DNA from: Betaproteobacteria bacterium
GTDB lineage: Bacteria; Pseudomonadota; Gammaproteobacteria; Burkholderiales; SG8-41
DNA length: 64,000 nucleotides
Direction of reading: 5' to 3'
NCBI GenBank assembly: GCA_025363435.1
Contig: JANYDY010000108.1
Span: 1-64,000 of the forward strand
Shown here: positions 1 through 8,799 of the stretch, one piece after another
Layout of the letters: the number at the start of each line of letters is the position of its first letter
How positions within the stretch are numbered: the first letter of the stretch is position 1
Position numbers and translations under genes: made by a program
Notes under the pieces: model-generated
What the model saw: the letters and a program-made list of their open reading frames with translations, nothing else
The model's database searches: none
Told to the model about the DNA's origin: nothing

Positions 1-1
1 G

Positions 2-124
2 GCCGGCGGCGCGATTGCCGCATTCGGTTTGTTCGGTATCGTTACCGCGTGGCATCCGGCCGCCGTTGCCGGCGGCGGCTTGCTCTGTTACATGATTCCC
101 GGACTCGACGCCTGGCTGCAATAG
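2..124 (+). CDS. C-terminal end of an unidentified membrane protein (partial)
   Basis: An open frame enters from the left edge and stops with TAG, giving about 40 residues. The translated piece is rich in Gly, Ala, Leu and Ile and reads as one or two hydrophobic segments ending in a short polar tail (PGLDAWLQ). This suggests the last transmembrane helix of an integral membrane protein. Too little is visible to name a family. The next gene lies on the opposite strand and converges on this one. Confidence 0.5.
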   Translation, partial: AGGAIAAFGLFGIVTAWHPAAVAGGGLLCYMIPGLDAWLQ

Positions 125-195
125 CCGGGTATTGCAGCAGCGGCGGTATTAGCATGACGCCTGTCCGCGCTGCGTCGCCGGTATTTCATGCTTCT

Positions 196-693
196 TTATT
201 GCCGATCATAAAGTTCTATCAAGGTATTCACGGCGTCAGCCGGCAGCGCGCCGATGCGGGCCGCGTAGGCCTCGAGGTTTGCGCGCGCCGCCGCTGCCGC
301 TGATGCAGTAGCCGCGCCGAAGGTCGCGCAAGGGAACTGTTGCTCAATGGTGAGTTGCTGAATCCGTTCGGCCGCCAGTTCACTGCGTTTGATCTCCTCG
401 CGCAGGCGGGTGGCGGCGTCACCGGTGAACAGGGCCGCCACCGACTTGAGATGGCGCTGTGTCGCACGTAACGGCCGCACCACCTGCTCGCGCCAGCCCG
501 CCACGGTATTCTCGATTGCAGCGATGTCCTGCGCATTGACCTGACGGTTGTGTCGGGCAAGAAAAAACAGATACAGAACTACGTTGATATCGGCGCCGGC
601 TTCTTCCTGCAGCGCGAGGCAGGCCGCCGCAACGCCGGGGCGGGCGTAGAAGCGCAGGGAAAAATCCCAGAACGGGGACGGCGCATCGCTCAT
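196..693 (-). CDS. TIGR02444 family protein (DUF2390)
   Basis: A 165-residue, alpha-helical, Ala-rich soluble protein without signal peptide. The N-terminus (SPFWDFSLRFYARPGVAAAC) followed by LQEEAGADINVVLYLFFLARH is the hallmark of the TIGR02444 family, a proteobacterial group of unknown function. The length matches the family, and the ATG at 691-693 directly precedes the conserved block. The gene is monocistronic, back to back with pyrD across a 193-base gap in which I see no further gene. Family assignment is by recognition of this conserved N-terminal block; the role is unknown. Confidence 0.75.
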   Translation of the reverse strand: MSDAPSPFWDFSLRFYARPGVAAACLALQEEAGADINVVLYLFFLARHNRQVNAQDIAAIENTVAGWREQVVRPLRATQRHLKSVAALFTGDAATRLREEIKRSELAAERIQQLTIEQQFPCATFGAATASAAAAARANLEAYAARIGALPADAVNTLIELYDRQ

Positions 694-886
694 AATTTTG
701 GCGGCAGGACTTACTTTTACGTCGCGCGCTATTTGTGGTTTTGAGTTTTTGCAACACGGCGTGCAACAATGCGACCGATTCTACCAGAGCACGCTGCGTT
801 TCGATTTCCGCAAATGCCGCGTTGCTGCTAATCTGTGTGCCCGCAGCAATCAAGCTGCCATCAAGTACGCAATCGGAGTTGAAGGG

Positions 887-1954
887 ATGGGGAATCTGGC
901 TTATCGCGCAAGCATGCCCGTGTTGCGCCTGTTCAGTCCTGAAGCCGCGCACACTATTGCCATCCATGCCTTGAAGCTGGGGCTTGCCGGTCGCACGGCA
1001 GCGGCGGCAGATCCGGTGCTGGCGACGCGCGTGTGGAATCTTGATTTTAAAAATCCGGTCGGCCTCGCCGCCGGCTTCGACAAGAACGCCGACGTGATGG
1101 ATGCGATGCTCGCACTGGGCTTCGGTTTTGTTGAGGCGGGCACCGTCACGCCGCTGCCGCAACCGGGCAATCCGAAGCCGCGGCTGTTCCGTCTGGATGA
1201 GGACGGCGCCGTAATCAACCGTTTCGGCTTCAACAGCAAAGGGCTGGACGCGTTTGTCGCCAAACTGCAGGCGCGGCCGCGCAACGGTATCGTCGGCGCC
1301 AATGTCGGCAAGAATAAGGAGTCAGCGGATGCGGCCGGCGATTACGTCAAGGGAATCGAGCGCGTCTGCCACTTTGCCGACTATCTCGTTTGCAATGTGT
1401 CGTCGCCGAATACGCCGGGCCTGCGCGGACTGCAGGCGCGCGGGCAGATTGCCGAATTGATCGGCCGTGTGCTCGATGCACGCAGCCGCGCCATGGCAGG
1501 GGCGCAACCGGCGCCACCGCTGCTCGCCAAAGTGGGGCCTGATTTGAGCGAGCAGGAAAGGCGCGATATCGCTGAAGTCGCGCTGGCGAGCGGTATTGAT
1601 GGTTTGATCGTCGGCAATACTACTGTGGACCGCCCGCCGACTTTGCGCAGCCGCCATGCGGCAGAGAGCGGCGGATTGTCCGGCGTACCGTTGAAAGAAA
1701 AAGCCCGCGCTTGTATCGCCGACATGTATCGCTTGACCGGCGGCCGTCTGCCTATCATCGGTTGCGGCGGCATCGCCAATGGTGCAGACGCTTATGCGCA
1801 CCTGCGCGCCGGCGCCTCGCTGGTGCAGCTGTATTCGGCATTGGTTTATGGCGGGCCCGCGCTGGTCGAGGACATCAAGCGCGATCTGGCGGCGTGTTTG
1901 CGCGCCGGCGGCTTTGCTTCGGCGGCTGATGCAGTGGGCGCAGATCATCGCTGA
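887..1954 (+). CDS. pyrD: Dihydroorotate dehydrogenase (quinone), class 2
   Basis: Oxidises dihydroorotate to orotate in pyrimidine synthesis, passing electrons through FMN to membrane quinones. The 355-residue length and the N-terminal helix (RLFSPEAAHTIAIHAL) are typical of membrane-attached class 2 enzymes. The FMN-barrel start is at NPVGLAAGFDKNADVMDAML. NVSSPNTPGLR carries the catalytic serine that separates class 2 from cysteine-using class 1. The FMN phosphate site is near IIGCGGIANGADAYAHLRAG. The open frame extends upstream to 698, but the ATG at 887 follows a GAAGG element and gives the family N-terminus; the ATG at 914 is an alternative. The 3' end overlaps mltB by 26 bases. Confidence 0.95.
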   Translation: MGNLAYRASMPVLRLFSPEAAHTIAIHALKLGLAGRTAAAADPVLATRVWNLDFKNPVGLAAGFDKNADVMDAMLALGFGFVEAGTVTPLPQPGNPKPRLFRLDEDGAVINRFGFNSKGLDAFVAKLQARPRNGIVGANVGKNKESADAAGDYVKGIERVCHFADYLVCNVSSPNTPGLRGLQARGQIAELIGRVLDARSRAMAGAQPAPPLLAKVGPDLSEQERRDIAEVALASGIDGLIVGNTTVDRPPTLRSRHAAESGGLSGVPLKEKARACIADMYRLTGGRLPIIGCGGIANGADAYAHLRAGASLVQLYSALVYGGPALVEDIKRDLAACLRAGGFASAADAVGADHR

Positions 1955-2966
1955 GCAGAGCGTGCGATCTGCGGCTGCCGTGCTGGCGCTGACGGCCTGG
2001 CTGCTGATGCCGCCCGCGGTCATTGCGCAACCGGCGTTCGACGGCAATCCGGAGGTCGAGGCGTTCATCACGCAAATGATCGATGAACATCAATTCGAGC
2101 GCGCGCCGCTCAGCCGTTTATTTCGCCAGAGCCGCCTGCAGCACGGCGTGCTGCAGGCCATCGCGCGGCCCGGTACATCGCGTCCGTGGCACGAATTCCG
2201 CACTGCCACGGTTACCGCGGCACGTATCCGCGAGGGCGGTGAATACTGGCAGCGCCATGCGCGCGTGCTGGCCCGCGCCAGCGCCGAATACGGCGTGCCG
2301 GAAGAAATCATTGTGGCGACGATCGGCATTGAGACATCGTATGGACGCACCCTGGGCAATGGTCGCGTATTCGATGCATTGGCGACCCTTGCATTTGCCT
2401 ACCCGCCGCGCGCGGGGCTGTTCCGCAGTGAACTGGTTGAGTTGCTGCTGCTGGCGCGCGAAATGCGCACTGACCCCTTGCATTACAAAGGTTCATTTGC
2501 CGGCGCGCTGGGCGTGCCGCAATTTCTGCCCAGCAGCTATCGCCGGCACGCCGTCGATTTTGATGCCGACGGGCGACGCGATTTATGGAGCCACGCCGAC
2601 GCCATCGGCAGCATCGCCAATTATTACCGCGCTTACGGCTGGACGGCAGGGCAGCCGGTGCTGGCGGCGCTGGAACGCACCAACGAGCCGCCGGCTGATG
2701 CATTCCGGCAACTGCTTGAGCGCGGCATACTGCCGCACAGCAGTGTTGCGGTCTTCCGGCGCGCCGGCGCCTCTTTGACCACGACTGTTGATGACGACAG
2801 GCTGGCCTGCGCGTTTGCTGCCGAAACGGATGCCGGCACCGCCTACTGGCTGGGGTTCAACAATTTTTACGTGATTACGCGTTACAACCGCAGTGTCAAT
2901 TACGCGCTCGCAGTGCATGATCTGGCACTGGAGCTGCGCCGGTTGCGCGATGCGCAGTCGCATTGA
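1929..2966 (+). CDS. mltB: Lytic murein transglycosylase B
   Basis: A periplasmic enzyme that cleaves the MurNAc-GlcNAc bond of peptidoglycan, forming 1,6-anhydroMurNAc. The 345-residue product begins with a hydrophobic signal sequence ending near residue 33 (LLMPPAVIAQ). Unlike E. coli MltB there is no lipobox cysteine, so a soluble periplasmic form is likely. The catalytic glutamate is E135 in IGIETSYG, and the second family block is GALGVPQFLPSSYRRHAVD. The start ATG lies inside the end of pyrD in another frame, so the two are probably translationally coupled. A longer upstream frame (from 1779) is only the pyrD shadow. Confidence 0.9.
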   Translation: MQWAQIIAEQSVRSAAAVLALTAWLLMPPAVIAQPAFDGNPEVEAFITQMIDEHQFERAPLSRLFRQSRLQHGVLQAIARPGTSRPWHEFRTATVTAARIREGGEYWQRHARVLARASAEYGVPEEIIVATIGIETSYGRTLGNGRVFDALATLAFAYPPRAGLFRSELVELLLLAREMRTDPLHYKGSFAGALGVPQFLPSSYRRHAVDFDADGRRDLWSHADAIGSIANYYRAYGWTAGQPVLAALERTNEPPADAFRQLLERGILPHSSVAVFRRAGASLTTTVDDDRLACAFAAETDAGTAYWLGFNNFYVITRYNRSVNYALAVHDLALELRRLRDAQSH

Positions 2967-3054
2967 ACCGCTATGAAGTCTGTTTTATGGTGCAGATAGT
3001 CGGCGCTGTGGATTTATTTGCAATATTCACAGTCCAACCGGCCTTGTCGCTGTG

Positions 3055-4020
3055 ATGGTAAAAAGCCTCTATTCAACCCTGTCCGGGATGTTGCGCGTGC
3101 GTTTATCGATTTTGTTTGCAGTGGTTTTGTTGAGCGCGTGCAGCGTGATGCCGCGCGGCGGCGATACGCCGGTCAAACCGGCGTCGCCGGCAATCGAGCC
3201 GCTGCCCAAGCCCGAAGTGCGGCTGGTGCCGCCGAAAATCGCGCTGGCGCTGGGCGGCGGGGCGGCGCGCGGTTTTGCCCACGTCGGCGTGATCAAGGCG
3301 CTGGAAGCGCATGGCATCGTGCCCGATATGGTGATCGGCACCAGTGCCGGGGCGCTGGTCGGTGCGCTCTATGCCGGCGGGTACAGCGGCTTTGATCTGC
3401 AGCGCGCAGCGTTGCAGATGGACGACACGCTGATCGCCGACTGGTCTTTGCCGGACCGCGGCTTTATCAAAGGCGAAGCCTTGCAGAACTTCGTCAACCG
3501 CGCGGTGCAGAACCGCACGCTGGAGAAACTCAACAAACCGTTCGCCGCCGTTGTTACCGATCTGCAAAGCGGCGAGATGGTGGTATTTCGTAGCGGCAAC
3601 ACCGGCATGGCGGTACGCGCCTCAAGCAGTGTGCCGGGCGTATTTCAGCCGGTGGCGATCAACGGCCGTGAGTACGTCGACGGTGGCCTGGTCAGCCCGG
3701 TGCCGGTGCGCGCGGCACGCACGATGGGTGCTGACATCGTGATTGCGGTGGATATTTCAAACAAGCCGCGCTTCGGCAAAACGCGTGACAGCGTCGACGT
3801 TCTGCTGCAGACGTTTGCGATCATGGGGCAGAGCATCGCCGGCTACGAATTGACCGAGGCGGACATCATCATCCGGCCGGAGACGGGGCAGATGCGCGGC
3901 ACCGATTTCGATAACCGGCACAACGCTATCATCGAGGGTGAGAAGGCGGGGCTTGCCGCGATTGCGGCGATCAAACGCCGGATTGCCGAGAAGACCACTA
4001 CCCAAACCGTGGCCCGCTAG
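3055..4020 (+). CDS. Patatin-like phospholipase lipoprotein (RssA/NTE type)
   Basis: A predicted Ser-Asp dyad lipid acyl hydrolase. With the ATG at 3055 the protein has 321 residues and a lipoprotein signal ending LLSAC (C29 lipidated), then a Pro-rich linker. The catalytic features are the oxyanion-hole glycines (LGGGAARGF, about 67-74), the nucleophile elbow GTSAG (S97) and the dyad partner in YVDGG (D209). A later ATG at 3088, after CCGGG, would give a shorter signal peptide and may be the true start; GTG 3052 is also possible. The protein is likely anchored in the envelope, facing the periplasm. Its physiological substrate is not evident. It converges on the C40 peptidase gene. Confidence 0.88.
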   Translation: MVKSLYSTLSGMLRVRLSILFAVVLLSACSVMPRGGDTPVKPASPAIEPLPKPEVRLVPPKIALALGGGAARGFAHVGVIKALEAHGIVPDMVIGTSAGALVGALYAGGYSGFDLQRAALQMDDTLIADWSLPDRGFIKGEALQNFVNRAVQNRTLEKLNKPFAAVVTDLQSGEMVVFRSGNTGMAVRASSSVPGVFQPVAINGREYVDGGLVSPVPVRAARTMGADIVIAVDISNKPRFGKTRDSVDVLLQTFAIMGQSIAGYELTEADIIIRPETGQMRGTDFDNRHNAIIEGEKAGLAAIAAIKRRIAEKTTTQTVAR

Positions 4021-4026
4021 CGGGCC
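4011..4026. repeat. 16-bp perfect palindrome at convergent gene ends
   Basis: GGCCCGCTAGCGGGCC is a perfect palindrome that includes the patatin TAG stop and lies 6 bases before the end of the convergent C40 peptidase gene. As RNA it can fold into a 6-bp GC stem with a CTAG loop on either strand. It may help terminate both genes, but no T-tract follows. Confidence 0.4.
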
Positions 4027-4031
4027 GGCAA

Positions 4032-4541
4032 TCAGGGCAGCAGGCGGCGTGCGCCGTTGAAGCGTTTTTTCCAGTAACCGTCGCGCAGTTCCGAGACTTC
4101 GACTTCACGGCCGCGGCGCGGCGCGTGCACGAAGCGGTCTTCGCCGATATAGATACCGACGTGCGAGAAGGGCTTGCGCAGGGTGTTGAAAAACACCAGG
4201 TCGCCGGGCTGCAGATCGGTTTTGTCTACCGCGGCGCCGACCTTGCTCATCGAGCGCGAGTCGCGCGGCAGCACCATGCCGGTGACTTCGTTGAACACAT
4301 GGCTGACAAGCCCGCTGCAATCGAGCCCGCCATCGGGGTCGTTGCCGCCCCATTTGTATTTGACGCCGATCAGCGACAGCGCATGGATCACTAGTTCGCC
4401 GGCGCGGTCGAAATAGCCCTTGGGCGCCGGGTTGGCGGCAGCCGTCGCTTCGACAGGCGCTGCCGGCGCATTCTCGGCGGCAACCGCAGGCGCCGCTGCA
4501 ACAGCGCAGGCGAACAGGCAGATGGATAAATTTTTCTTCAT
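4032..4541 (-). CDS. Secreted NlpC/P60 (C40) cell-wall peptidase
   Basis: A predicted periplasmic cysteine endopeptidase acting on peptidoglycan stem peptides. The 169 residues comprise a signal peptide (cleavage near AVAA, about residue 22), an Ala/Pro linker and a C40 domain from about residue 45. The catalytic residues are visible: C75 in DCSGLV, H127 in SHVGIYI and H139 in FVHAP. The domain continues with the usual QPGDLVFF and ends at GARRLLP. It stands alone with no LysM or SH3 anchor, like E. coli MepS without its lipobox. It is transcribed divergently from the secretin-like gene at 4676. Confidence 0.9.
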   Translation of the reverse strand: MKKNLSICLFACAVAAAPAVAAENAPAAPVEATAAANPAPKGYFDRAGELVIHALSLIGVKYKWGGNDPDGGLDCSGLVSHVFNEVTGMVLPRDSRSMSKVGAAVDKTDLQPGDLVFFNTLRKPFSHVGIYIGEDRFVHAPRRGREVEVSELRDGYWKKRFNGARRLLP

Positions 4542-4675
4542 CGGCGCGAATACTAACAGGTTGTTACAAAAGGGGGAATCGCTGTTTTTCGATGCGCCAA
4601 AACCGGGCTGCCCGCGGCGCGAAGAAAAAGCTGTATCAGGGGTAAACTGGCCCCTTATTACGACGTTAATGAGCT

Positions 4676-5575
4676 ATGCCAGCAAAATTTCAAGGGTTTT
4701 TGCGTGCCGCCGCGGCATTTCTGCTGCTGTTTGCGCAGATTGCGGCCTATGCCCAAAGCGGCGCCGTAGAGGTCATTACGCTCAAATATCGCACTGCGGA
4801 ACAGGTTATGCCGCTGTTGCGGCCGATGCTCGACAAGAACGGCAGCATGACCGGCATGCAGAATCAGTTGATCGTGCGCACCTCGATTGCCAATCTGAAT
4901 GAGCTGAAAACCATTCTTGCGACCATCGACACGATGCCACGCCGGCTGTTGATTACCGTACGTCAGGATGCCACGCTTGATCGCGACCGCACGCAGGCGC
5001 AGGTATCGGGCCGCATAGTTACCGGCAACGCTGCCGTGGCGGTTGGCGACGCAGGACGCGCCGGCGGAATGGCGCAGGTGCAGCGCGGTGATGATGTGCT
5101 GCGTGGGCGCATCGACAACACGCGCTCGCTCAACGACGACCGTAATGCGCAAAGCATTCAGGTGCTCGAAGGCAGCAGCGCATTCATCAATTTCGGCCAG
5201 TCGGTGCCGGTGCCGCAACGCCAGGTCACGCGCAGCGTCGTCAACGGCCAGGTCGTCGAGCGCGTCAGCAGCGGGGTCGAATACCGCGATGTGCAAACCG
5301 GGTTCAATGTGCTGCCGCGACTGAACGGCGATCGTGTATTACTCGAAATCAATCCGCAAAATGATCGCTTTGCGTCACCCGAGCAGAATCTGCCGCCCGG
5401 CAGCGTCAACACGCAGCGCGCGGCGACCACGGTGTCCGGGCGCCTTGGCGAATGGATCGAACTCGGCGGCATTGCGCAGGGCGGCGTCAATCAGCAGACG
5501 GTCATACTCGGCAGCACACGCGAAACCTCGTCGGATAACCGCCGCGTGCTCGTCAAGGTCGACGAAATCCGTTAG
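4676..5575 (+). CDS. Short secretin-like outer-membrane protein
   Basis: A 299-residue exported protein with a signal peptide ending AAYAQ (about residue 26). Residues 30-85 form a secretin N1-like repeat (ITLKYRTAEQVMPLLRPML, then IANLNELKTILATID). A low-complexity stretch follows, and about residues 155-299 resemble the GspD/PilQ secretin core (FINFGQSVPVPQ, GFNVLPRLNGDRVLLEINP, SGRLGEWIELGG). Full secretins are 450-700 residues, so this lacks several N domains and part of the barrel. No type II, type III or pilus genes lie nearby. It is perhaps a stand-alone member of the bacterial secretin-related families. The pore-forming ability is inference. Confidence 0.75.
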   Translation: MPAKFQGFLRAAAAFLLLFAQIAAYAQSGAVEVITLKYRTAEQVMPLLRPMLDKNGSMTGMQNQLIVRTSIANLNELKTILATIDTMPRRLLITVRQDATLDRDRTQAQVSGRIVTGNAAVAVGDAGRAGGMAQVQRGDDVLRGRIDNTRSLNDDRNAQSIQVLEGSSAFINFGQSVPVPQRQVTRSVVNGQVVERVSSGVEYRDVQTGFNVLPRLNGDRVLLEINPQNDRFASPEQNLPPGSVNTQRAATTVSGRLGEWIELGGIAQGGVNQQTVILGSTRETSSDNRRVLVKVDEIR

Positions 5576-6030
5576 ACCGCCAGCATCCGCAGTTCGGCGT
5601 GCACATCGGCGCCGGAAATTTCAAGAATTCCAAGCGCAATCGGCAGCGTAAAGCGGCGCGGCCCGGCGCTGCCGGGATTCAGATAAAGCACGCTATCGCG
5701 CGTTTCGATCAACGGTCGGTGGGAATGGCCGGAGATGACGACCTGAAATCCGCCGGCTGCCGGATCGAGGTCGAACTGCGAGAGATCGTGCAGCATGTAG
5801 ATCGCCACCTCGCCGAATTGCAGTGCCGCGGACTCTGGAATCTCAGAGGCCCACTCGCCGCGGTCATTGTTGCCGCGTACTGCATCAAGGCGCGCGATTT
5901 CACCCAGGCCGCGCAATACCGCCGTGCCGCAGATATCACCGGCATGCAGTATGTGATCGACGCCGCGTAACGCTTCTACCGCCTGCGGGCGCAGCAGATC
6001 GTGCGTGTCGGAGATGACACCGATGCGCAC
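5572..6030 (-). CDS. YfcE/MJ0936-type metallophosphoesterase
   Basis: A 152-residue single-domain calcineurin-like phosphoesterase. The metal-binding motifs appear in order: DTHD (residues 8-11), HAGDI (about 30), GNND (about 53), MLHD and SGHSHRP (about 101). The C-terminal LNPGSAGPRR is characteristic of the YfcE/YsnB subgroup, which hydrolyses phosphodiester model substrates in vitro. The natural substrate is not known. Its stop overlaps the convergent secretin-like gene by 4 bases. Confidence 0.9.
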   Translation of the reverse strand: MRIGVISDTHDLLRPQAVEALRGVDHILHAGDICGTAVLRGLGEIARLDAVRGNNDRGEWASEIPESAALQFGEVAIYMLHDLSQFDLDPAAGGFQVVISGHSHRPLIETRDSVLYLNPGSAGPRRFTLPIALGILEISGADVHAELRMLAV

Positions 6031-6042
6031 GCGCGGCCGTAA

Positions 6043-6693
6043 TTAAAACCTGCGGACCAGACCGACGGTCAACAGGTCTATATCGGCGCGCCCGGTAGTG
6101 CTGTCGCCGACCTGGAAGAAATGCTGCCATTCGAGTCGTGCCGCGATTGATTTTGAAATGTCGAGCTGAAGGCCGGCGCCGATATCAGCCACGACCTGAT
6201 TCTTGGTGGCGTTCGAATAACCGATGAAGCCGGCAGTCGAGGCGGAAGCTGACGCTTTGGTATTCAGGTAAGCGCCGCCAAGCCGGCCGTATACCGAGAT
6301 CTGGCTGCCGACGTCGACTTTTGCAACGACGTCGACAGTGGCGCCCTGCGACTTGATATCGCCGGTGAACGTGCCGGCAGGGAGGGGGCGTGAATAATTG
6401 CCGGTGATACCGAATTTGCCGAGATTGACGTAGCCGCCTTCAATCGCAAATGTTTCGTTCAATTGATAACCGGCGAACAGCTTGAAGGCCAGATCGCCGT
6501 TATCGACCGTGCCGGTACCGGTGATGCCGTGGATCGAAAGATCGGTGGCCAATTGCCCGGCGTTGTAATTCAGTTGCGAACGCCCGGCATTGCCCCCGCC
6601 ATACCATTGCGCCAGTACGGGTGTTGCCGATGCGGAAGCGATCAAGCAGACCGCTGTCGCTGCCAGTGTGCGAATTTTGAAAAGCATGGCCAT
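6043..6693 (-). CDS. OmpA/OmpW-like outer-membrane beta-barrel protein
   Basis: A 216-residue exported protein with a signal peptide ending ASATPVLAQ (about residue 29). Alternating amphipathic strands follow (KLFAGYQLNETFAIEGGYVN, VYGRLGGAYLNTKAS), ending with VGLVRRF, whose C-terminal phenylalanine is the usual BAM recognition signal. The size fits an eight-stranded barrel of the OmpA-like/Ail family without a peptidoglycan-binding domain. The start is the ATG at 6691-6693, preceded by AGGGGAG at ideal spacing; an open frame reaches further upstream but lacks these features. The gene is divergent from the DinG helicase. Function unknown. Confidence 0.8.
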   Translation of the reverse strand: MAMLFKIRTLAATAVCLIASASATPVLAQWYGGGNAGRSQLNYNAGQLATDLSIHGITGTGTVDNGDLAFKLFAGYQLNETFAIEGGYVNLGKFGITGNYSRPLPAGTFTGDIKSQGATVDVVAKVDVGSQISVYGRLGGAYLNTKASASASTAGFIGYSNATKNQVVADIGAGLQLDISKSIAARLEWQHFFQVGDSTTGRADIDLLTVGLVRRF

Positions 6694-6828
6694 ATCTCCC
6701 CTGAATCTGTTTAGCGGTGTGCCGCAACTTTTGTTGTTGCGGTCACGCAGCGAACCGGAATTACACACTGTTTTGCCGCGTCTGTCATCAGTCGGCCCGC
6801 TGCGGCGCGGGAATGACCCTGCATGCTC

Positions 6829-6834
6829 TATACT
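6829..6834 (+). promoter_or_regulatory. Probable -10 element for the dinG-type helicase gene
   Basis: TATACT lies 22 bases before the ATG at 6856 and would start transcription around 6841. No convincing -35 is visible. The position supports 6856 rather than 6823 as the translational start. Confidence 0.4.
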
Positions 6835-6855
6835 CGGCAGCTTTGGCGCATTTGC

Positions 6856-8799
6856 ATGCAAGACATCGACGAAATATTCTCCGATAAGGGCGCGCTGGCG
6901 CAGACCGTGCAGGGATTTCGCGTGCGCGAGGGCCAGATCGAAATGGCTAATGCAGTCGCTCATGCCATTCGTGAAAATTCCGTGCTGATCGCCGAAGCCG
7001 GTACCGGTACCGGCAAGACCTTCGCCTACTTGATTCCGGCGCTGTTGTCGGGCGGCAAAACCATTATTTCGACCGGCACTAAGACCCTGCAGGATCAGTT
7101 GTTCGACCGCGACATTCAGGTGGTGCGCGACGCCCTGAAAGTTCCGGTGACAGTGGCTTTGCTCAAAGGCCGTTCGAATTACGTCTGCCATCATTTTCTT
7201 CAGCGCGCGCAACACGAGGGGCGTTTCGAAAGCCGTGACGACGCGCGTTACCTGCCGGTGATTGTCAATTTCGCGCGCAACTCGGCCAGCGGCGACAAGA
7301 GCGACGTGCCGGATGTGCCGGAAAATGCCACTATCTGGCCGCATGTGACCTCGACGCGCGAGAACTGCCTCGGTTCCGAGTGCGAATTTTATTCAAAATG
7401 TTTTGTCATGGAGGCGCGCAAGCAGGCGCTGGCGGCCGACGTGGTGGTGGTCAACCACCATCTGTTTTTTGCCGATGTCGTGCTGCGCGACGAGGGCGTT
7501 TCCGAGCTGCTGCCGGCGTCGAACACGATCATTTTCGACGAGGCGCACCAGCTGCCGGAAACCGCCGGCCTGTTTTTCGGGCAGACCGTATCAACCGCGC
7601 AGGTAATCGAGCTGGCGCGCGACACCCGTATCGAGGCCGCAGTTTCGGCGCGTGATACGCCGGCGCTGCCGGCAGCGGCGCACGCGCTCGAAAAAGCGGC
7701 GCGCGATTTGCGCCTGGCGTTTCGCGATGAGAGCGGGCGTTTCCCGTTTCAGGCGCTGGCGCGTATCCGCGAGTTTGCGCCGGCACTGGCGACGCTTGAC
7801 GAAAAGCTGCGCGCATTGGCCGACGCGCTGGAAGGCCAGGCCGAACGTGCCGAAGGGCTGGAAAAATGCTGGCAGCGCGCGCGCGTGCTGCTCGATGAAT
7901 TGCGCGACTGGCGCGACAATGAGGACGCTTCGCGCGTGCGCTGGGCAGAACTCTTTCATGCGACGCTGCATCTTAATGCGACGCCGTTGTCGGTGGCGGA
8001 AATTTTTCAGACGCAGATCGGCGAACGCGCTCGCGCTTGGATTTTTACCTCGGCAACTTTGTCAGTCGGCGGCGATTTCGGTCACTATGCCCGCCAGATG
8101 GGGCTGACCGAGGCGCACACGCAAACATGGGAAAGCCCGTTCAATTACGCGGAAAACTCGTTGTTGTATGTGCCGCGCGAGATGCCTGAGCCGAATACGC
8201 CGACCTATACCGAGGCCGTAGTGAGCGCGGCGCTGCCGGCAATCGAAGCCAGCGCCGGGCGTGCCTTCATGCTGTTCACCAGTCTGCGCGCGATGCGCGA
8301 GGGCTACGACCGGCTGAAGGAGGCGTTTGCCCGGCGCGGTCTCGATTTCCCGCTGATGATGCAGGGTGAGGGCTCGCGCACCGAGTTGCTTGAACGCTTC
8401 CGGCGCCTCGGCAACGCGGTGCTGGTCGGTAGCCAGTCGTTCTGGGAGGGCGTCGATGTGCGCGGCGAAGCGTTGTCGCTGGTCGTCATCGACAAGCTGC
8501 CGTTTGCCGCGCCGGACGATCCGCTGCTGGCGGCGCGCATCGAAAAAATCAATCAAGACGGCGGCAATGCTTTTGTCGAATATCAATTGCCGCAGGCGGT
8601 CATCACCCTGAAGCAGGGCGCCGGGCGTCTGATCCGTGACGAGACCGATCGCGGCGTATTGATGATTTGCGATCCGCGTCTGTTCAGCAAGGGCTACGGC
8701 AAACGAATTTTACGCAGCCTGCCGGCGATGAAAGGCACGCGCAAAATCGACGACGTGCTGGAGTTTTTCGCGCACACTGCGCCTGCGGACGCGTCCTAA
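6856..8799 (+). CDS. DinG/YoaA-family iron-sulfur DNA helicase
   Basis: An XPD-like superfamily 2 helicase that unwinds DNA 5' to 3', acting on damaged forks, R-loops or D-loops. The 647-residue protein has Walker A AEAGTGTGKT (about 48-57), the DEAH box in IIFDEAH and motif VI at KQGAGRLIRDETDRG. Four cysteines that should bind a 4Fe-4S cluster are visible: NYVC, ENC, SEC and YSKC, spread over about residues 110-190. The start at 6856 (MQDIDEIFSD) matches family N-termini. The gene appears monocistronic. Whether it is orthologous to E. coli YoaA or DinG cannot be settled by eye; the length and lack of an exonuclease domain favour YoaA. Confidence 0.9.
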   Translation: MQDIDEIFSDKGALAQTVQGFRVREGQIEMANAVAHAIRENSVLIAEAGTGTGKTFAYLIPALLSGGKTIISTGTKTLQDQLFDRDIQVVRDALKVPVTVALLKGRSNYVCHHFLQRAQHEGRFESRDDARYLPVIVNFARNSASGDKSDVPDVPENATIWPHVTSTRENCLGSECEFYSKCFVMEARKQALAADVVVVNHHLFFADVVLRDEGVSELLPASNTIIFDEAHQLPETAGLFFGQTVSTAQVIELARDTRIEAAVSARDTPALPAAAHALEKAARDLRLAFRDESGRFPFQALARIREFAPALATLDEKLRALADALEGQAERAEGLEKCWQRARVLLDELRDWRDNEDASRVRWAELFHATLHLNATPLSVAEIFQTQIGERARAWIFTSATLSVGGDFGHYARQMGLTEAHTQTWESPFNYAENSLLYVPREMPEPNTPTYTEAVVSAALPAIEASAGRAFMLFTSLRAMREGYDRLKEAFARRGLDFPLMMQGEGSRTELLERFRRLGNAVLVGSQSFWEGVDVRGEALSLVVIDKLPFAAPDDPLLAARIEKINQDGGNAFVEYQLPQAVITLKQGAGRLIRDETDRGVLMICDPRLFSKGYGKRILRSLPAMKGTRKIDDVLEFFAHTAPADAS

